Assembly: GCA_008638375.1 (NCBI GenBank)
Contig: VIRR01000528.1
Coordinates: forward strand, 124,501 to 188,500
Reading direction: 5' to 3'
Source of the DNA: Nyssa sinensis
Taxonomy: Eukaryota; Streptophyta; Magnoliopsida; Cornales; Nyssaceae
Length of the DNA: 64,000 nucleotides
Of the stretch, positions 11,960-25,100 are shown in pieces. A program made the translations under genes and the position numbers. Positions within the stretch are counted from its first letter, which is position 1. Each line of letters begins with the position of its first letter. The notes below the pieces were generated by a model. It did not search any database and had not been told where the DNA came from. It saw only the letters and a program-made list of their open reading frames with translations.

Positions 11960-13682
11960 GGTAATAAGATCATATAAGATATGAAGTTGGGCTATTTGGT
12001 TACAGCTATGGGAAATTAAAATTGGGGTGGTCCTAACGCAACCATGGATAAAGGGGGATTAAGAGGGTTATTTGATTCCAGTTTAATAGGAAGCTTGGAC
12101 CAGTCGGTTCAATGGAAATGTGAACCGGTCCAGGGTTTTGACTTAGGAACCCACTAGTTTAGTATTAAATTTAAAAATAATTAAATTGGAACTTTTAGGA
12201 ATTCTGATTTGACCTCCAAACTTTTATAAATTCTGTTGTGGCCCAAATTTTGAAAAATTAATTCAAATGAGCCCTTGGAAAATAATAAATTAATAAAATA
12301 ATTTATTTAATTATTTTATTTATTGGGTAAAATTACTATTTTACCCTTGGACACTAAATGAGTCAAACGAAGTCCAAAATAAATAAATGAATAATATATT
12401 TTTACTATTTCAGGCATTCTAAACTCAACGGTGGAGTTCGATTTGTAAAATTAAGTCCCAAAAATTAGAGACACGTAAATGATAAATGACTGTATTGCCC
12501 CTAACGATACCCTGGGCTAATTAAAAATAAAAGATAGCCCATTTTAATTATGTCGGACACTCTGAACTCAATGGTGGAGTTCGTATTAGCAAACTAGGTA
12601 CCGAGAAATGTGACCCATGAAAGAGTAAAATTACCAAGATGCCCCTGGTACAGTACGAAGCTCAAATAAAGTCCAAATTGGATGAAATTGATACCAATGG
12701 AAGCCCAAATGACTATGAACTCACATATGTGACTAAATAATAATTCAGGGTCAAAATATCATTAAATAGGAAATGACCAAAATACCTCTGAGAATAGAAA
12801 CTACAAATTAAAGGCTGAATAAGGGCCAATCTGTCATGATTAATTGTCATAAGTATAATGATATAAATTAAGGAGCTAAACAAGACTCCGGAACGGTCAA
12901 CGTATAAAATGAGAAATGACTGATGTGTCTCGATGATCAAAAACAGATACCAAATGAAGCCTGAAAGACTTAAAAATTTATGCATAAGACATGACGAATA
13001 ATCTAAGGACCACGATAGGGTCCGGGGCAGAAATGATAAAATTATCGTTTTGCCCCGAAGGTTAAATACGTGATTAATTGATACCGAACGAAGTCCAAAT
13101 GACTTGATTACAATCCTAATAGCTATTAAGCCTACTTAAGGAATTTAATAACACAAGTTGAAAACCAATGAGTGGGTAATAGGCCGATGGACCTAAATAG
13201 GCCATCTAATAGATTCCTAAGATGATGAATAAGACATGAATGGGTGAATTCTGATATGTCTGTGATTAATGATGATTATCCAGGATATGCAAGGATGTGC
13301 CTGACGTATTTGGAAATTATCAAAATATCTGAGATAAGCGTAACAGTTTGTAAGTAAAACCTAAACTTTGTTATGTGGTCTTTCCTTAGCCATGTCACAT
13401 TTCTTTCTTCATGCTGCCACCATGTACTCCATTATCTGATATGTCTTGATCTCTACAATTGATATTGTTCTATCTTGTGGACTTGATGAGTGATTGCATG
13501 TCGATACCCTGATATGATTTATATGTATTTCTTTGATGCTTGAATACTAAACAGTACATGTTATATGATAAGAAAAATATTACTACACAACTTGTGAAAT
13601 TATCTATGCATGACCTGATTTTACCCGTGGTAGTACTTGACTCGTTACACACTTCAACCCTTAGGGGCAAGATGCTAACAGT

Positions 13683-13756
13683 CTACACGTGGTTGTGAAC
13701 GTCACATCGCACGACTAGGCTACACGTGGGTGTGAACGTCAGTTCACACGATCGAC
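13683..13756 (+). promoter_or_regulatory. 37-bp tandem repeat with CACGTG and ACGTCA cores
   Basis: Two copies of CTACACGTGG-TGTGAACGTCA about 37 bp apart (starts at 13683 and 13720), followed by a looser CGACACGTAGTC..TGACGT unit. CACGTGG (G-box/ABRE core) and TGACGT (bZIP, as-1-like core) are known plant bZIP and bHLH binding words. Their density inside an LTR suggests a promoter block; binding is an inference. Confidence 0.5.
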
Positions 13757-14283
13757 ACGTAGTCATTCAAGGCATGACGTAGTACTTGAGTCCTAGAGGA
13801 CACGAAAAGTTGATAGCGTTATGCTGTAAGCATGAAAGGGTATGCTGGGCCTTGACAAATAACATCTAACAAACAGTTTCCTTTTATCTCTCATATGATA
13901 TGCTTTTGGTTTTTAATGTGTTATATACCTTTGAGCATCGTTGATATCGTATTCCTTGGATTCTTGATATGCTTGTGAGCTATTCCTTGGAATACCCGTT
14001 GTTGTACTATTTGATATGATGACATGCCTATATAGACGTTTTCTGACTTCGGCAGCATATTATTTGGCTATTCCTTGTTGTTGTTTTGTGTACTCATCTT
14101 GGAATATGCCTATAGGACCTGAGGGTCATTTCTATCAATTTATACATTGGGGACTGGCTATTGTGACTTTTATCATGTCTTCTGTTCTGACATACATTGA
14201 TATATCACATTCTATTGGTATTTGCTCATACCTACTTCTTGGACTGATCTTGACCCATGACAGAGGAAGGGACTTTACTTACC

Positions 14284-14324
14284 GAGCTTTGTTAGCTCAC
14301 CCCTTATTTATAACTATTTTTCAG
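14284..14324 (+). promoter_or_regulatory. LTR hairpin plus acceptor-like module
   Basis: GAGCTTTGTTAGCTC (14284-14298) followed by a T-rich tract and TTTTTCAG/GTA with the CAG at 14322-14324. Same layout as at 10499 and 34874 despite different loop and spacer sequence. Confidence 0.55.
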
Positions 14325-14881
14325 GTAGCTTATGATGGATGATATGCAGTGAGATAATTAGTGGAACTAGTGAAGCATAAATGATTTGCACTGACGAGAT
14401 GAACTCCAAGTCAAGTTGACTACGTACTCTGTAAGGTTAAGTTCACAATTGTATTATAATGTTACATCATTAGTGATGAGGTTAGCCTAGTATGTTGGTT
14501 CATTATGATTAAATTGTACTTGGAGATATTTTGATTGTTGATCATTGGGGATGAGTTTGATCAGCTGAAATGTATTGGTGTAACTTCCGCCTTAAGTAAT
14601 TCATTGATATAGAATAGATGCATTGGGGCATGTATATTTGATGCTCTAGAGATATTTGGTGACTGATTCTAGACATGTTCAGATGTATTTGGATGAGTTG
14701 CATTTATGAATTAAAAATGTTTTTAATTTCCGCTGCTTTGACCCTACATTTGGAATGCAATTCATTTTTAAGTTCAGAAGTTGCCTTTGGTTGGTCGCAT
14801 TGTCGGTAGAGAAAACCGATAAGGTGGTCAACTGGCATCACGTCCTCGGGATCCGCATAGGGTGGGTTTTGGGTCGTGACA

Positions 14882-15757
14882 GGTTGACTTGGTCTAAATT
14901 AAGTGAAATAGAAAGGAACTTGGATATAATACTCACTACTGAGGGGTATAACTATGTGCTTACTACGGATTGCCCAAATCTTCCAGGCGCTAATGCACCC
15001 TAATAAGATATTGACCGCTATGATAAGTGGGTCAAGGCTGATGAGATGGCACGTTGCTATATTCTGGCTTCGATGTCAAGTGTGTTATAACATCAATATC
15101 AAACTTTCTAGAGTGCTAAGGATATGATCCTTAACCTCAAGGAGATGCTTAGGGATCAAGGGTGTCTTACTAGGTAGACTGTTATGAAGGCTCACATGAA
15201 TACTAAGATGGTAGAGGAAACTTAAGTAAGAGAACACGTTTTAAAAATAATCAATTTTTTTAAAATGTACTAGATGTTCTAAGAGCTGAAATTAATGTTG
15301 AGTCCTAGGTTGATATTATCATTGAGTCACTACCTGACTCTTTTAATAAGTTTAAATTTAATTTCAATGTGAATAAAATGAATTTGACTTTACCTGAGCT
15401 TCTTACTCTTTATAAGCAGCGGAGGGTATTATCAAAATCCATCATAGTGCTCATGTGACTATAGGCTTTTCTTCTAAGCCTAATCTTAAAGGAAAGAGCA
15501 AGGGAAAGAAGAAAAAGAACCCCAAAAACTCCAAAGGAAATATGGGTCCTAAAAGGGGTATAAGCGAAGGAAAGAAAAGGGAAAATCCAAAGCCCAAAGG
15601 AAAATGTTTCCATTATAGGCTTATGGGGTATTAGAGGAGGAATTGTCCTAATTATCTAAATAATAGGAGGAACTATGGTGTAATCAAGTCACTATTCATT
15701 AAAGTAAGATACATAGGGGGTACTTCAGATTTCTGGTGTATTAACTCTGGTGCAACT
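14882..15757 (+). pseudogene. Ty1/copia gag and start of protease, interrupted
   Basis: The frame reads LTWSKLSEIERNLDIILTTE, then a DKWVKADEMARCYILASMSS block and a TARYEV-equivalent segment. These are typical of the copia Gag (UBN2/Retrotran_gag_2) domain. It then passes into a lysine-rich basic stretch (15480-15600), a degenerate zinc knuckle (KCFHYRL..RRNCPNY) and finally WCINSGAT, the protease active-site region, where the reading is cut at 15757. The remaining protease codons resume at 25623. Many stops and frameshifts. The first codons of gag are missing at the LTR junction. This element is a different family from the large-LTR copia copies at 43789 and 54344. Confidence 0.85.
15753..15757 (+). 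other. Target-site duplication, left copy
   Basis: CAACT, identical to 25623-25627, flanks the element at 15758-25622 and lies inside the copia protease codons. Confidence 0.95.
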
Positions 15758-16113
15758 TGTCACGACCCGAAACCCACCCTATGCGGATCTCGTGTCGCGG
15801 GGCCGACCCGAAGGCCGTCCCTACTTTTTCCATTCCTGTATCATAGTACTAATGTGCAAAGTACTAAAACCTCAAAACAATAACGGCGGAAGTCTTATCA
15901 GTAATAGTACATCAGCGGAAGTCTTTCAATACACAATGTTAGCGAAAGTCTTTACAATACATAATATGGTTCTACATAAACAAAATAAGAACCAAACATG
16001 ACCAGCACCCGAGGGTGGTGAATACATGGGAGAACTAAAACATAAACTGATGTATTTCCTCAAATGTCCTTCTACGTCTTTAAACTCCTACCGGGGTCTC
16101 GCGGCATCAGTAC

Positions 16114-16155
16114 CTGAAATGGGGGTGAGGATGGTGGAATGAGCTACAAGAGCCC
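16114..16155 (-). promoter_or_regulatory. LTR hairpin plus acceptor-like module, LARD copy
   Basis: On the minus strand GGGCTCTTGTAGCTC, then a C-rich tract and CCCCATTTCAG/GTA, with the CAG at 16116-16114. The same module is repeated in the other LTR at 22500-22541. It is the most diverged instance of the module but keeps the order hairpin, pyrimidines, CAG. Confidence 0.5.
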
Positions 16156-19100
16156 AGCAAGTAAATACAGATCTCCGACACTGGTATCGAGGATCATAAA
16201 AGAATATGAATCCAAGAACAAGAATATGATAGCCAATCATAAGAAATAAGATGCTATGATAGCCAATGGGAACAGTTGCCATGAGGGCCAATAAACAATG
16301 GAATACAATGTACAATTAGGAGTAAGGGACATAACATCAACATGAAATTCTTAACAACAATATATCAATATGAACGTGCTGCCACAATAAACCGATCACA
16401 ATTAGATCAATAAAGAATATCTCGCAATACAAGATAATCACAAGAATAAGGTAATTCAACAGTTACAGTCGAACAATCGTATAAGAGATGCTTTTGTTCT
16501 GTGTCAGGGCTTGATAGGCCCTCGGTCCTTGGGGGCCCGGTTTACCCCCTTCAGTGCATTCCAGTGTATGGCCATATGTCTGTTCACGGACTCGACCCGA
16601 AGGTCTTCAGTGTATTTAAAAGCATCGGATGGATATTGTGACTGAGCACAAATCCAGTATACATAAACATTTCATGATCATAATTGATTCCATAAGAGTA
16701 TATAAAAATGGAATATCATCAATTCAATGGAAACATAACAATAGGCATTTCAAAGCACGGTTCAACATGATGACAATAGTACAACAATGAATCAATGTCC
16801 ACCAGATAGAACAATATCACATTGTGGAGACAATAACACCAGATACGCTCAGGAGTACAAGTTTGGCAGTAAAAGAATGAACTTGGCTTGATAACACCAC
16901 ATGGAAGAGAAAGGGTATCTACTTACCTCTAATGCGTTGCTAAATCAGTCTCCTGTAGGTTTGCCTTTTCCCGTTGAGTTCCTTATATATCAGTAAATAC
17001 GTTTCAGAATAATTTCTATTCACCAAATTCTATGCCTTGCTATGATCAGTATTTCTAATACTTATTTAGACTTTACCATTGAGCCCGGAATGCCGAGGAA
17101 AGTCAATTTAGGCTTTCGCGAAATTCCATTTGGGCTTCTAAATTAAAAAGGGTGAAACTGTCATTTGTACTTTTATGTATCTTTTATTTCCGGGATCTCT
17201 TTTCACAATTTTGATGTCACCATTGGATTCGGAATGCCCGAGACAATAACAATTGACTATTCACTTGCCTCATTTAGAGTCCGTTTGACTTATTTTAGAA
17301 CTTGAGGTATTTATATAATTAATTATTAAAGGAATAATTAATTTAAACTTTGTCTTGACTGGTCTGTAAATATCCTTAAAAGGTCGACTGATTCAGAATT
17401 ATTAAACGACAACTACTTTGTGATTTCAATTAATTTGTTCACTGAACTGTAAATACTTAAAAATTAATTTCTAACTCCATAAACAATCTTATCCATGATT
17501 TCACTGATTACTTAAAACTGAAATATCCTATCCCAATTTCTCAGTTTATTACACCTATTGCCAAACAGGTCATATGTATTTCAAACTTAAAATTGAAATA
17601 ACGCAGCTTCGAGTTTAACTCTCACTGCACCCGAATTCTGACAAGAATGAAATAGTTTATACCTTAATGCTTCAAGAATCCATTCCAATCTTTCATTCCA
17701 GGAGCTACGGTAGAAAAATCCACTTTATTAATTGAACACAACGTTAGTCTCCAACTAAGATACCAGCCAGAATTGCAACTGCTACTGAGGCCTGCTACAC
17801 TATCAGTGAGGATCGAGCTCCCTCAGTTGAACCCTCACCGTAGCTGCTGCTATTCTGACTGCCACAGCAAATTTTGCACAGCAGTTCCTGCTGCTCTACT
17901 TTCTTCCTTCCTCACTCGGTCAGCTGCTACACAAGCATGCGTATATATAACATTTCCCTGCTGTTTTAATTTATTTCTCACTGCTGTACGCTTCAGTTGG
18001 CCACTGCCACCACACCAACTCCTCACGGCTGCCTCATGCTTTTCCTTTTCTCACACTACCTGCTGTACCGCCAACTGTACATATATATACACTATACAAT
18101 TTCCCCTGTTCCGATCCATCTCTGTTCTTCCAATAAAATAAAACTAATTGTAGACATATTTGCACTGCATCAAGGTCTGCTCCTCCCGATTATTAATTTC
18201 GGCTGCTTCAAATCCTCGTCTCTCTCTCTGTTTAACGCCCACACATATATGCATATGGAGGCTTCTGGGCGTTCCCTTAACACTGCTGCATATATACATA
18301 TACATAATATTTTTCTCTCTTGATTCACCCATTCAAGAGTTCCATGAAATCTGCTGGACTTTTCTATCAGCTCCAGTTTGAGCATCAAATCCAGCTCTTC
18401 TAACAGCAGTTCATGCTGTATTTCAATCCCCCTGCTGCACCGATTCTCCTTTCTTTCCTTTGCTTTTCTCTTTGATATTCTCTATACGTGTTCGGCTCCT
18501 CTAATTTCATATCTTTGACCGAGTATATGAGCGGTGGCTTTGCCACCTGGTTACATGGGAGCTCACGCACACACACTTGTACACACACGGCTGCTGTATG
18601 CAGCTCTCTCAACACCCCCACATGACACACCTGCACCGCATGTTGCCACCAATACTACTCAAACACACGTAAACCCACCAATTCTTGCTGCCACGCTACA
18701 CCTCTCAATATATATATATATATATTTTGCCTGCACCGCAACACTTCTATCTCTTGACAACAGCTCCTGCTGCACGGATCTTTTCTTTCTCGGCTGCCAC
18801 GTTACACAATATACACATTTGTAATATATATTGCTCTCTCATGCACTGCATGAAATCTTGAGATTGCCACCTGCCCATTTCTTTTCTTTTTCTTTCTTTT
18901 CTTTTACTTCCATTGGATTATAATATATACATATATATAAGTTGACCGTATACACATATATATATATATATATAATATTCATAATCATTTAGATTTACTT
19001 TAAAATTTATACGTCGACATTCACTTGCACATTTTCTAGTAAAATCGGCTTCCGGTGCAACGGCACCCGGACACCCGTGACTGCCTGCCTCTCGTACCTA

Positions 19101-19213
19101 TGCATCGTAATTAAACAATACAGTCTATTACGCATCCACTTTTATTTATGTCATTTAACGGCTTATAATTCGGGATTACATTTTATAACCCGGTCCAGCC
19201 CGGTGTACATGCT

Positions 19214-19232
19214 ATATCCCGGGTCGGGATAT
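19214..19232 (-). repeat. LTR-head hairpin (8-bp perfect stem)
   Basis: ATATCCCG-GGT-CGGGATAT lies four bases from the LTR tip; its twin is at 25600-25618 in the other LTR. Stems at the same position but of different sequence occur in LTRs at 26275, 27939 and 35878. Confidence 0.7.
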
Positions 19233-19236
19233 TACA

Positions 19237-19249
19237 TTCTTACTCCCTT
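19237..19249 (-). other. Polypurine tract of LARD element
   Basis: Minus-strand AAGGGAGTAAGAA directly abuts the LTR start TGTAATATCCCG. This is the expected position for plus-strand priming and fixes the element's orientation. Confidence 0.75.
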
Positions 19250-22128
19250 AAAAATAATTTTGTCCCCAAACTTAACGGTTCTAACTCGGTGGTTTTGGTG
19301 GTTCCTCTAACATCACGGTATAACTTAAATAGGCTGTTACATTAACTAGATAAAGATTTTCTGCTGAGAATCAAGTTTTACTGTCACGTTAGATCAAGTT
19401 TTACAGTCACATCAAATCAAGTTTTACTGTCACATTTGTAACTGTACTACCCTCTTTATAATTCCACGTATGCTTCGAAACCTTCTCATGAAACACAATT
19501 TCCTTCCTATGGTTCTTTTCGGCTTCTGTAATTTAAGATATCTTTTGATGAAGGAAATTTTAAAATTTCTAAACGTAGCTTGACAAAACTCTATCCATTC
19601 AGTCTACTAATATATCCAATGTATATATATCATTTGAAATGATATTATGTGGAACTCATAGAGTTCGCATCGGCTTCTATGTATCATTTCCTCTACAATA
19701 AATCTGTGATTCTACTAATCGTTCCTTGACCTCAAGTAGTCTATATTTCACATATCCTGTATCTAACACGTTTCAATGATAGTTCTCTTGACGGTCACAT
19801 AAGCAATGAGTCAATGGTCCAGGCGTTCAGTTTCTACATTCAGTTAGTAACATATGGAAACACATTAAATGTGTAACATAACATAGAAGATAGACCAATC
19901 ATAAGTAACCCTAAAAGTATCATTTTCCAATAATGTATTTGGATTAACTATTACTCATCACCTGTATCACCTTTCAAGGTGTCATTCCTCTATCTAGATA
20001 TCACCATTAATTTATTACCTTTTCAAGGTATTTTCATTTCATTTAGATATTACTGTCAGATTCACTACTTTTCAAAGCGTCATGTTTCCAATTCTATATT
20101 ACATTCTATCCCTCAATGAGCACTAATCGTTTCCCTCGTTTATTATGAAACATAATTTAATTCTCACATATTCTCCCTGAACTTACCCCCTTAAGTTCCC
20201 TTATATATATAACAATCATCAAATTGTAACCCAATGGATATTCATTATGTACCTTCATAAGACAAAATAATCATTACGGATTATTTATTTCATTATTGCT
20301 ATGATTCCTTCCAATTTCTTTTAAGTATGACTACTATTTCCTACTTAAGTTTCACTTCTCTGTCTATATCAGTTATCAAAACCTCCTTCAGTATTGTCAA
20401 TGTCAAATCTCAAGAATTCTCATCACTTATCCTTAAGTACACTACTATCCTTAAGGGTCACTAGTCAATAATCATCAATTTTTTTTTTTAATATGTAGTC
20501 GTTTTCCAAGACTAGTTGACTTTTAATATCTTAACTTGCTTTTGTCTTTGGACAGCCCCAATTCATTTAATGTGTTTCAATACACCAAGTTCTTTCTTGG
20601 ATCAGTTAAACTATACACTTATGATCTGTACCTCCCATATTCTATGTATATTGTTCATTTCTAATGATTCCCCCAGTGTATAGTATTTAATAATAATGAC
20701 TCTTTCAAGAGTCGCCATTTATTCAATCTCGTCTATCCAGTAATATTCAATCTCATCTCCCATGAACCATTATTACAAAACTGTTTCAACACCCAATCTT
20801 TTGATATCACTGAGCTTAAGAATTTGACTTAATGCTCCAATCATTTCCTAGCATCATTAGGTTTGGTAGGATAGATGTCGTGATATTGTAGCATTCTAAT
20901 CCTCAAGTCCTCTGGGGTATACGTCGTTCTAACAGTATCATAAAGGATTCGTAGTATCCAGATTGGGTAAGGTAGCACTGTGTGTTTCTCAGTTACCCTA
21001 GTTACATGATAAGGCGGCCGTTCCTTACCGGTAACAAAGGTCCTGATAGCACATCAGTGACTGTCAATTTTCCACATTTTCTCTTTTAACCGTTTACAAT
21101 CACCGTTATTCATTTTCATAATTTATATTCACTCCTGATCTTCAGTCTCGATTTCTTCTACATCACTAGACCTAACTTCCAAGTATAGGTCACTTGTTGA
21201 TAATATTCGTGATTTTGCTCCGTATCTCATGTTCTATGCTCCATATTTCTAAACAATGATCCTCAAGGTAACCATTAAAGTTCTCGTGTTTCTCTGTCTA
21301 ACATTCTCTAATATTAACCTTGCAGATGGGATAGAATCAGTAAATCAATCATCCAAATGTTCAGTTACTAAGTTCAGTTCGGCAATTACATGGAAACACA
21401 ATCAAGTGTGTAAGGATCTCTTAAGATCTAAACAGATTATAAATAACTGGAAGGGTACCTGTGGCTATCTGGGTAGTAGTTTAATCTTTCCTTGACACCA
21501 ACAAGATTGGTGAGGTAGGTGTGGCACTGGCCGTAGCCTTCGCTTTCCGAGGACAATTCCTTGTTCACCCTGTGGGGTGATCCTTAACGGTGCCACTATT
21601 TCGATGTACATAGTTGTCTGTTGGGGTGAGCTTGAGGCAGAGATTTGAGAATCTCTTCTATAAGGCGCTCAATTCAGTCTAATTGATCCTTGCCTATCCC
21701 AATATTCCTAGTATACACCATTGCTCTAAACCATAAGTGTTAGATAAGTATGTCCATAAAAGTCTACTCGTCTATGGTCTAATCGAGTCAATATAATCTA
21801 TTGAGATATTCCTTTTTGTTAACCTTGTATATAAGATAACCATCAATGCTCAAAATAACAATCAATGTTCACATGAAATCTATATCATAGAGACTTCAAT
21901 TCTATCTATTGATTCTAACTCTAAGTGATCTGTATATTTCATAACTATCGAGGTATTCCTTGTGATAACCATGTCTATAAAGATAACTAGTAAAGATAAC
22001 CCGTAAATTGTCAAATCAATCAATAAGAGAATGATCAAGGATCGTATGAACTCTATATAAGGAACATCAGTTATATCTATTCATTCTATTTCTAGTCATA
22101 TCTCCCATGACTCACAATCGAACCTATA
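19250..22128 (-). other. LARD internal domain, essentially non-coding
   Basis: 2.9 kb of AT-rich sequence with no ORF that looks like gag, protease, reverse transcriptase, RNase H or integrase on either strand. The longest plus-strand ORF (21256-21495) is antisense to the element and has no motif. The only protein-like trace is described at 21481-21680. Confidence 0.75.
21481..21680 (-). pseudogene. Possible gag zinc-knuckle relic in LARD interior
   Basis: On the minus strand, between stops, the text reads RLIEEILKSLPQAHPN in one frame, then DHPTG-stop-TRNCPRKAKATASATP (RNCPRK resembles the end of a Gag CCHC knuckle and its basic tail). It sits about 450-660 bp downstream of the PBS, where gag belongs. 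If real it is the degraded remainder of the gag of the autonomous ancestor. The similarity is short and from memory only. Confidence 0.35.
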
Positions 22129-22140
22129 GCTCTGATACCA
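22129..22140 (-). other. Primer-binding site (initiator-Met tRNA type)
   Basis: Minus-strand TGGTATCAGAGC, three bases from the LTR end, perfectly matching the usual plant iMet PBS. Minus-strand DNA synthesis starts here in the known replication cycle. Confidence 0.9.
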
Positions 22141-22143
22141 AGC

Positions 22144-25100
22144 TGTCACGACCCGAAACCCACCCTATGCGGATCTCGTGTCGCGGGGCCGACCCGAAGG
22201 CCGTCCCTACTTTTTCCATTCCTGTATCATAGTACTAATGTGCAAAGTACTAAAACCTCAAAACAATAACGGCGGAAGTCTTATCAGTAATAGTACATCA
22301 GCGGAAGTCTTTCAATACACAATGTTAGCGAAAGTCTTTACAATACATAATATGGTTCTACATAAACAAAATAAGAACCAAACATGACCAGCACCCGAGG
22401 GTGGTGAATACATGGGAGAACTAAAACATAAACTGATGTATTTCCTCAAATGTCCTTCTACGTCTTTAAACTCCTACCGGGGTCTCGCGGCATCAGTACC
22501 TGAAATGGGGGTGAGGATGGTGGAATGAGCTACAAGAGCCCAGCAAGTAAATACAGATCTCCGACACTGGTATCGAGGATCATAAAAGAATATGAATCCA
22601 AGAACAAGAATATGATAGCCAATCATAAGAAATAAGATGCTATGATAGCCAATGGGAACAGTTGCCATGAGGGCCAATAAACAATGGAATACAATGTACA
22701 ATTAGGAGTAAGGGACATAACATCAACATGAAATTCTTAACAACAATATATCAATATGAACGTGCTGCCACAATAAACCGATCACAATTAGATCAATAAA
22801 GAATATCTCGCAATACAAGATAATCACAAGAATAAGGTAATTCAACAGTTACAGTCGAACAATCGTATAAGAGATGCTTTTGTTCTGTGTCAGGGCTTGA
22901 TAGGCCCTCGGTCCTTGGGGGCCCGGTTTACCCCCTTCAGTGCATTCCAGTGTATGGCCATATGTCCGTTCACGGACTCGACCCGAAGGTCTTCAGTGTA
23001 TTTAAAAGCATCGGATGGATATTGTGACTGAGCACAAATCCAGTATACATAAACATTTCATGATCATAATTGATTCCATAAGAGTATATAAAAATGGAAT
23101 ATCATCAATTCAATGGAAACATAACAATAGGCATTTCAAAGCACGGTTCAACATGATGACAATAGTACAACAATGAATCAATGTCCACCAGATAGAACAA
23201 TATCACATTGTGGAGACAATAACACCAGATACGCTCAGGAGTACAATTTTGGCAGTAAAAGAATGAACTTGGCTTGATAACACCACATGGAAGAGAAAGG
23301 GTATCTACTTACCTCTAATGCGTTGCTAAATCAGTCTCCTGTAGGTTTGCCTTTTCCCGTTGAGTTCCCTATATATCAGTAAATACGTTTCAGAATAATT
23401 TCTATTCACCAAATTCTATGCCTTGCTATGATCAGTATTTCTAATACTTATTTAGACTTTACCATTGAGCCCGGAATGCCGAGGAAAGTCAATTTAGGCT
23501 TTCGCGAAATTCCATTTGGGATTCTAAATTAAAAAGGGCGAAACTGTCATTTGTACTTTTATGTATCTTTTATTTTCGGGATCTCTTTTCACAATTTTGA
23601 TGTCACCATTGGATTCGGAATGCCCGAGACAATAACAATTGACTATTCACTTGCCTCATTTAGAGTCCATTTGACTTATTTTAGAACTTGAGGTATTTAT
23701 ATAATTAATTATTAAAGGAATAATTAATTTAAACTTTGTCTTGACTGGTCTGTAAATATCCTTAAAAGGTCGACTGATTCAGAATTATTAAACGACAACT
23801 ACTTTGTGATTTCAATTAATTTGTTCACTGAACTGTAAATACTTAAAAATTAATTTCTAACTCCATAAACAATCTTATCCATGATTTCACTGATTACTTA
23901 AAACTGAAATATCCTATCCCAATTTCTCAGTTTATTACACCTATTGCCAAACAGGTCATATGTATTTCAAACTTAAAATTGAAATAACGCAGCTTCGAGT
24001 TTAACTCTCACTGCACCCGAATTCTGACAAGAATGAAATAGTTTATACCTTAATGCTTCAAGAATCCATTCCAATCTTTCATTCCAGGAGCTACGGTAGA
24101 AAAATCCACTTTATTAATTGAACACAACGTTAGTCTCCAACTAAGATACCAGCCAGAATTGCAACTGCTACTGAGGCCTCCTACACTATCAGTGAGGATC
24201 GAGCTCCCTCAGTTGAACCCTCACCGTAGCTGTTGCTATTCTGACTGCCGCAGCAAATTTTGCACAGCAGTTCCTGCTGCTCTACTTTCTTCCTTCCTCA
24301 CTCGGTCAGCTGCTACACAAGCATGCGTATATATAACATTTCCCTGCTGTTTTAATTTATTTCTCACTGCTGTACGCTTCAGTTGGCCACTGCCACCACA
24401 CCAACTCCTCACGGCTGCCTCACGCTTTTCCTTTTCTCACACTACCTGCTGTACCGCCAACTGTACATATATATACACTATACAATTTCCCCTGTTCCGA
24501 TCCATCTCAGTTCTTCCAATAAAATAAAACTAATTGTAGACATATTTGCACTGCATCAAGGTCTGCTCCTCCCTATTATTAATTTCGGCTGCTTCAAATC
24601 CTCGTCTCTCTCTCTGTTTAACGCCCACACATATATGCATATGGAGGCTTCTGGGCGTTCCCTTAACACTGCTGCATATATACATATACATAATATTTTT
24701 CTCTCCTGATTCACCCATTCAAGAGTTCCATGAAATCTGCTGGACTTTTCTATCAGCTCCAGTTTGAGCATCAAATCCAGCTCTTCTAACAGCAGTTCAT
24801 GCTGTATTTCAATCCCCCTACTGCACCGATTCTCCTTTCTTTCCTTTGCTTTTCTCTTTGATATTCTCTATACGTGTTCGGCTCCTCTAATTTCATATCT
24901 TTGACCGAGTATATGAGCGGTGGCTTTGCCACCTGGTTACATGGGAGCTCACGCACACACACCTGTACACACACGACTGCTGTATGCAGCTCACTCAACA
25001 CCCCCACATGACACACCTGCACCGCATGTTGCCACCAATACTACACAAACACACGTAAACCCACCAATTCTTGCTGCCACGCTACACCTCTCAATATATA

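Larger units (their letters stand above)
11960..14881 (+). repeat. Gypsy-type LTR, left-truncated
   Basis: Homologous to the LTR at 28085 (from its position about 29760) and to the solo LTR at 7238 at the right end: both contain CCTACATTTGGAATGCAATT and GCCTTTGGTTGGTCGCATTG. It ends GGGTTTTGGGTCGTGACA at 14881. It carries two tandem stem units (12422-12438 and 12564-12582, 142 bp apart), a GGACC/GGTCC stem (13007-13023), a 37-bp CACGTG repeat and the hairpin/CAG module. The start TGTAA.. is absent, so the left end is a deletion junction and no TSD can be checked. The right flank is GGTTG. Confidence 0.8.
15758..19236 (-). repeat. LARD 3' LTR
   Basis: 3479 bp. The plus-strand start holds the terminal box (CCCACCCTATGCGGATC), the reverse complement of that at the ends of the LTRs at 11960 and 35878. 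The minus-strand start carries the head hairpin (19214-19232). It contains the hairpin/CAG module (16114-16155, minus) and a GGGCTC..AATGGTA stem relic (17068-17086, minus). ORFs of 122 and 108 codons occur in both LTR copies, but they only translate CT-rich and AT-microsatellite sequence. Confidence 0.93.

Noticed and set aside
17773..18323. ORFs of 122 and 108 codons in the LARD LTR, conserved at 24159-24709
   Set aside because: Their conservation is only because the two LTRs are near-identical copies. They translate CT-rich and ATAT microsatellite DNA, overlap in several frames and strands, and run antisense to the element.
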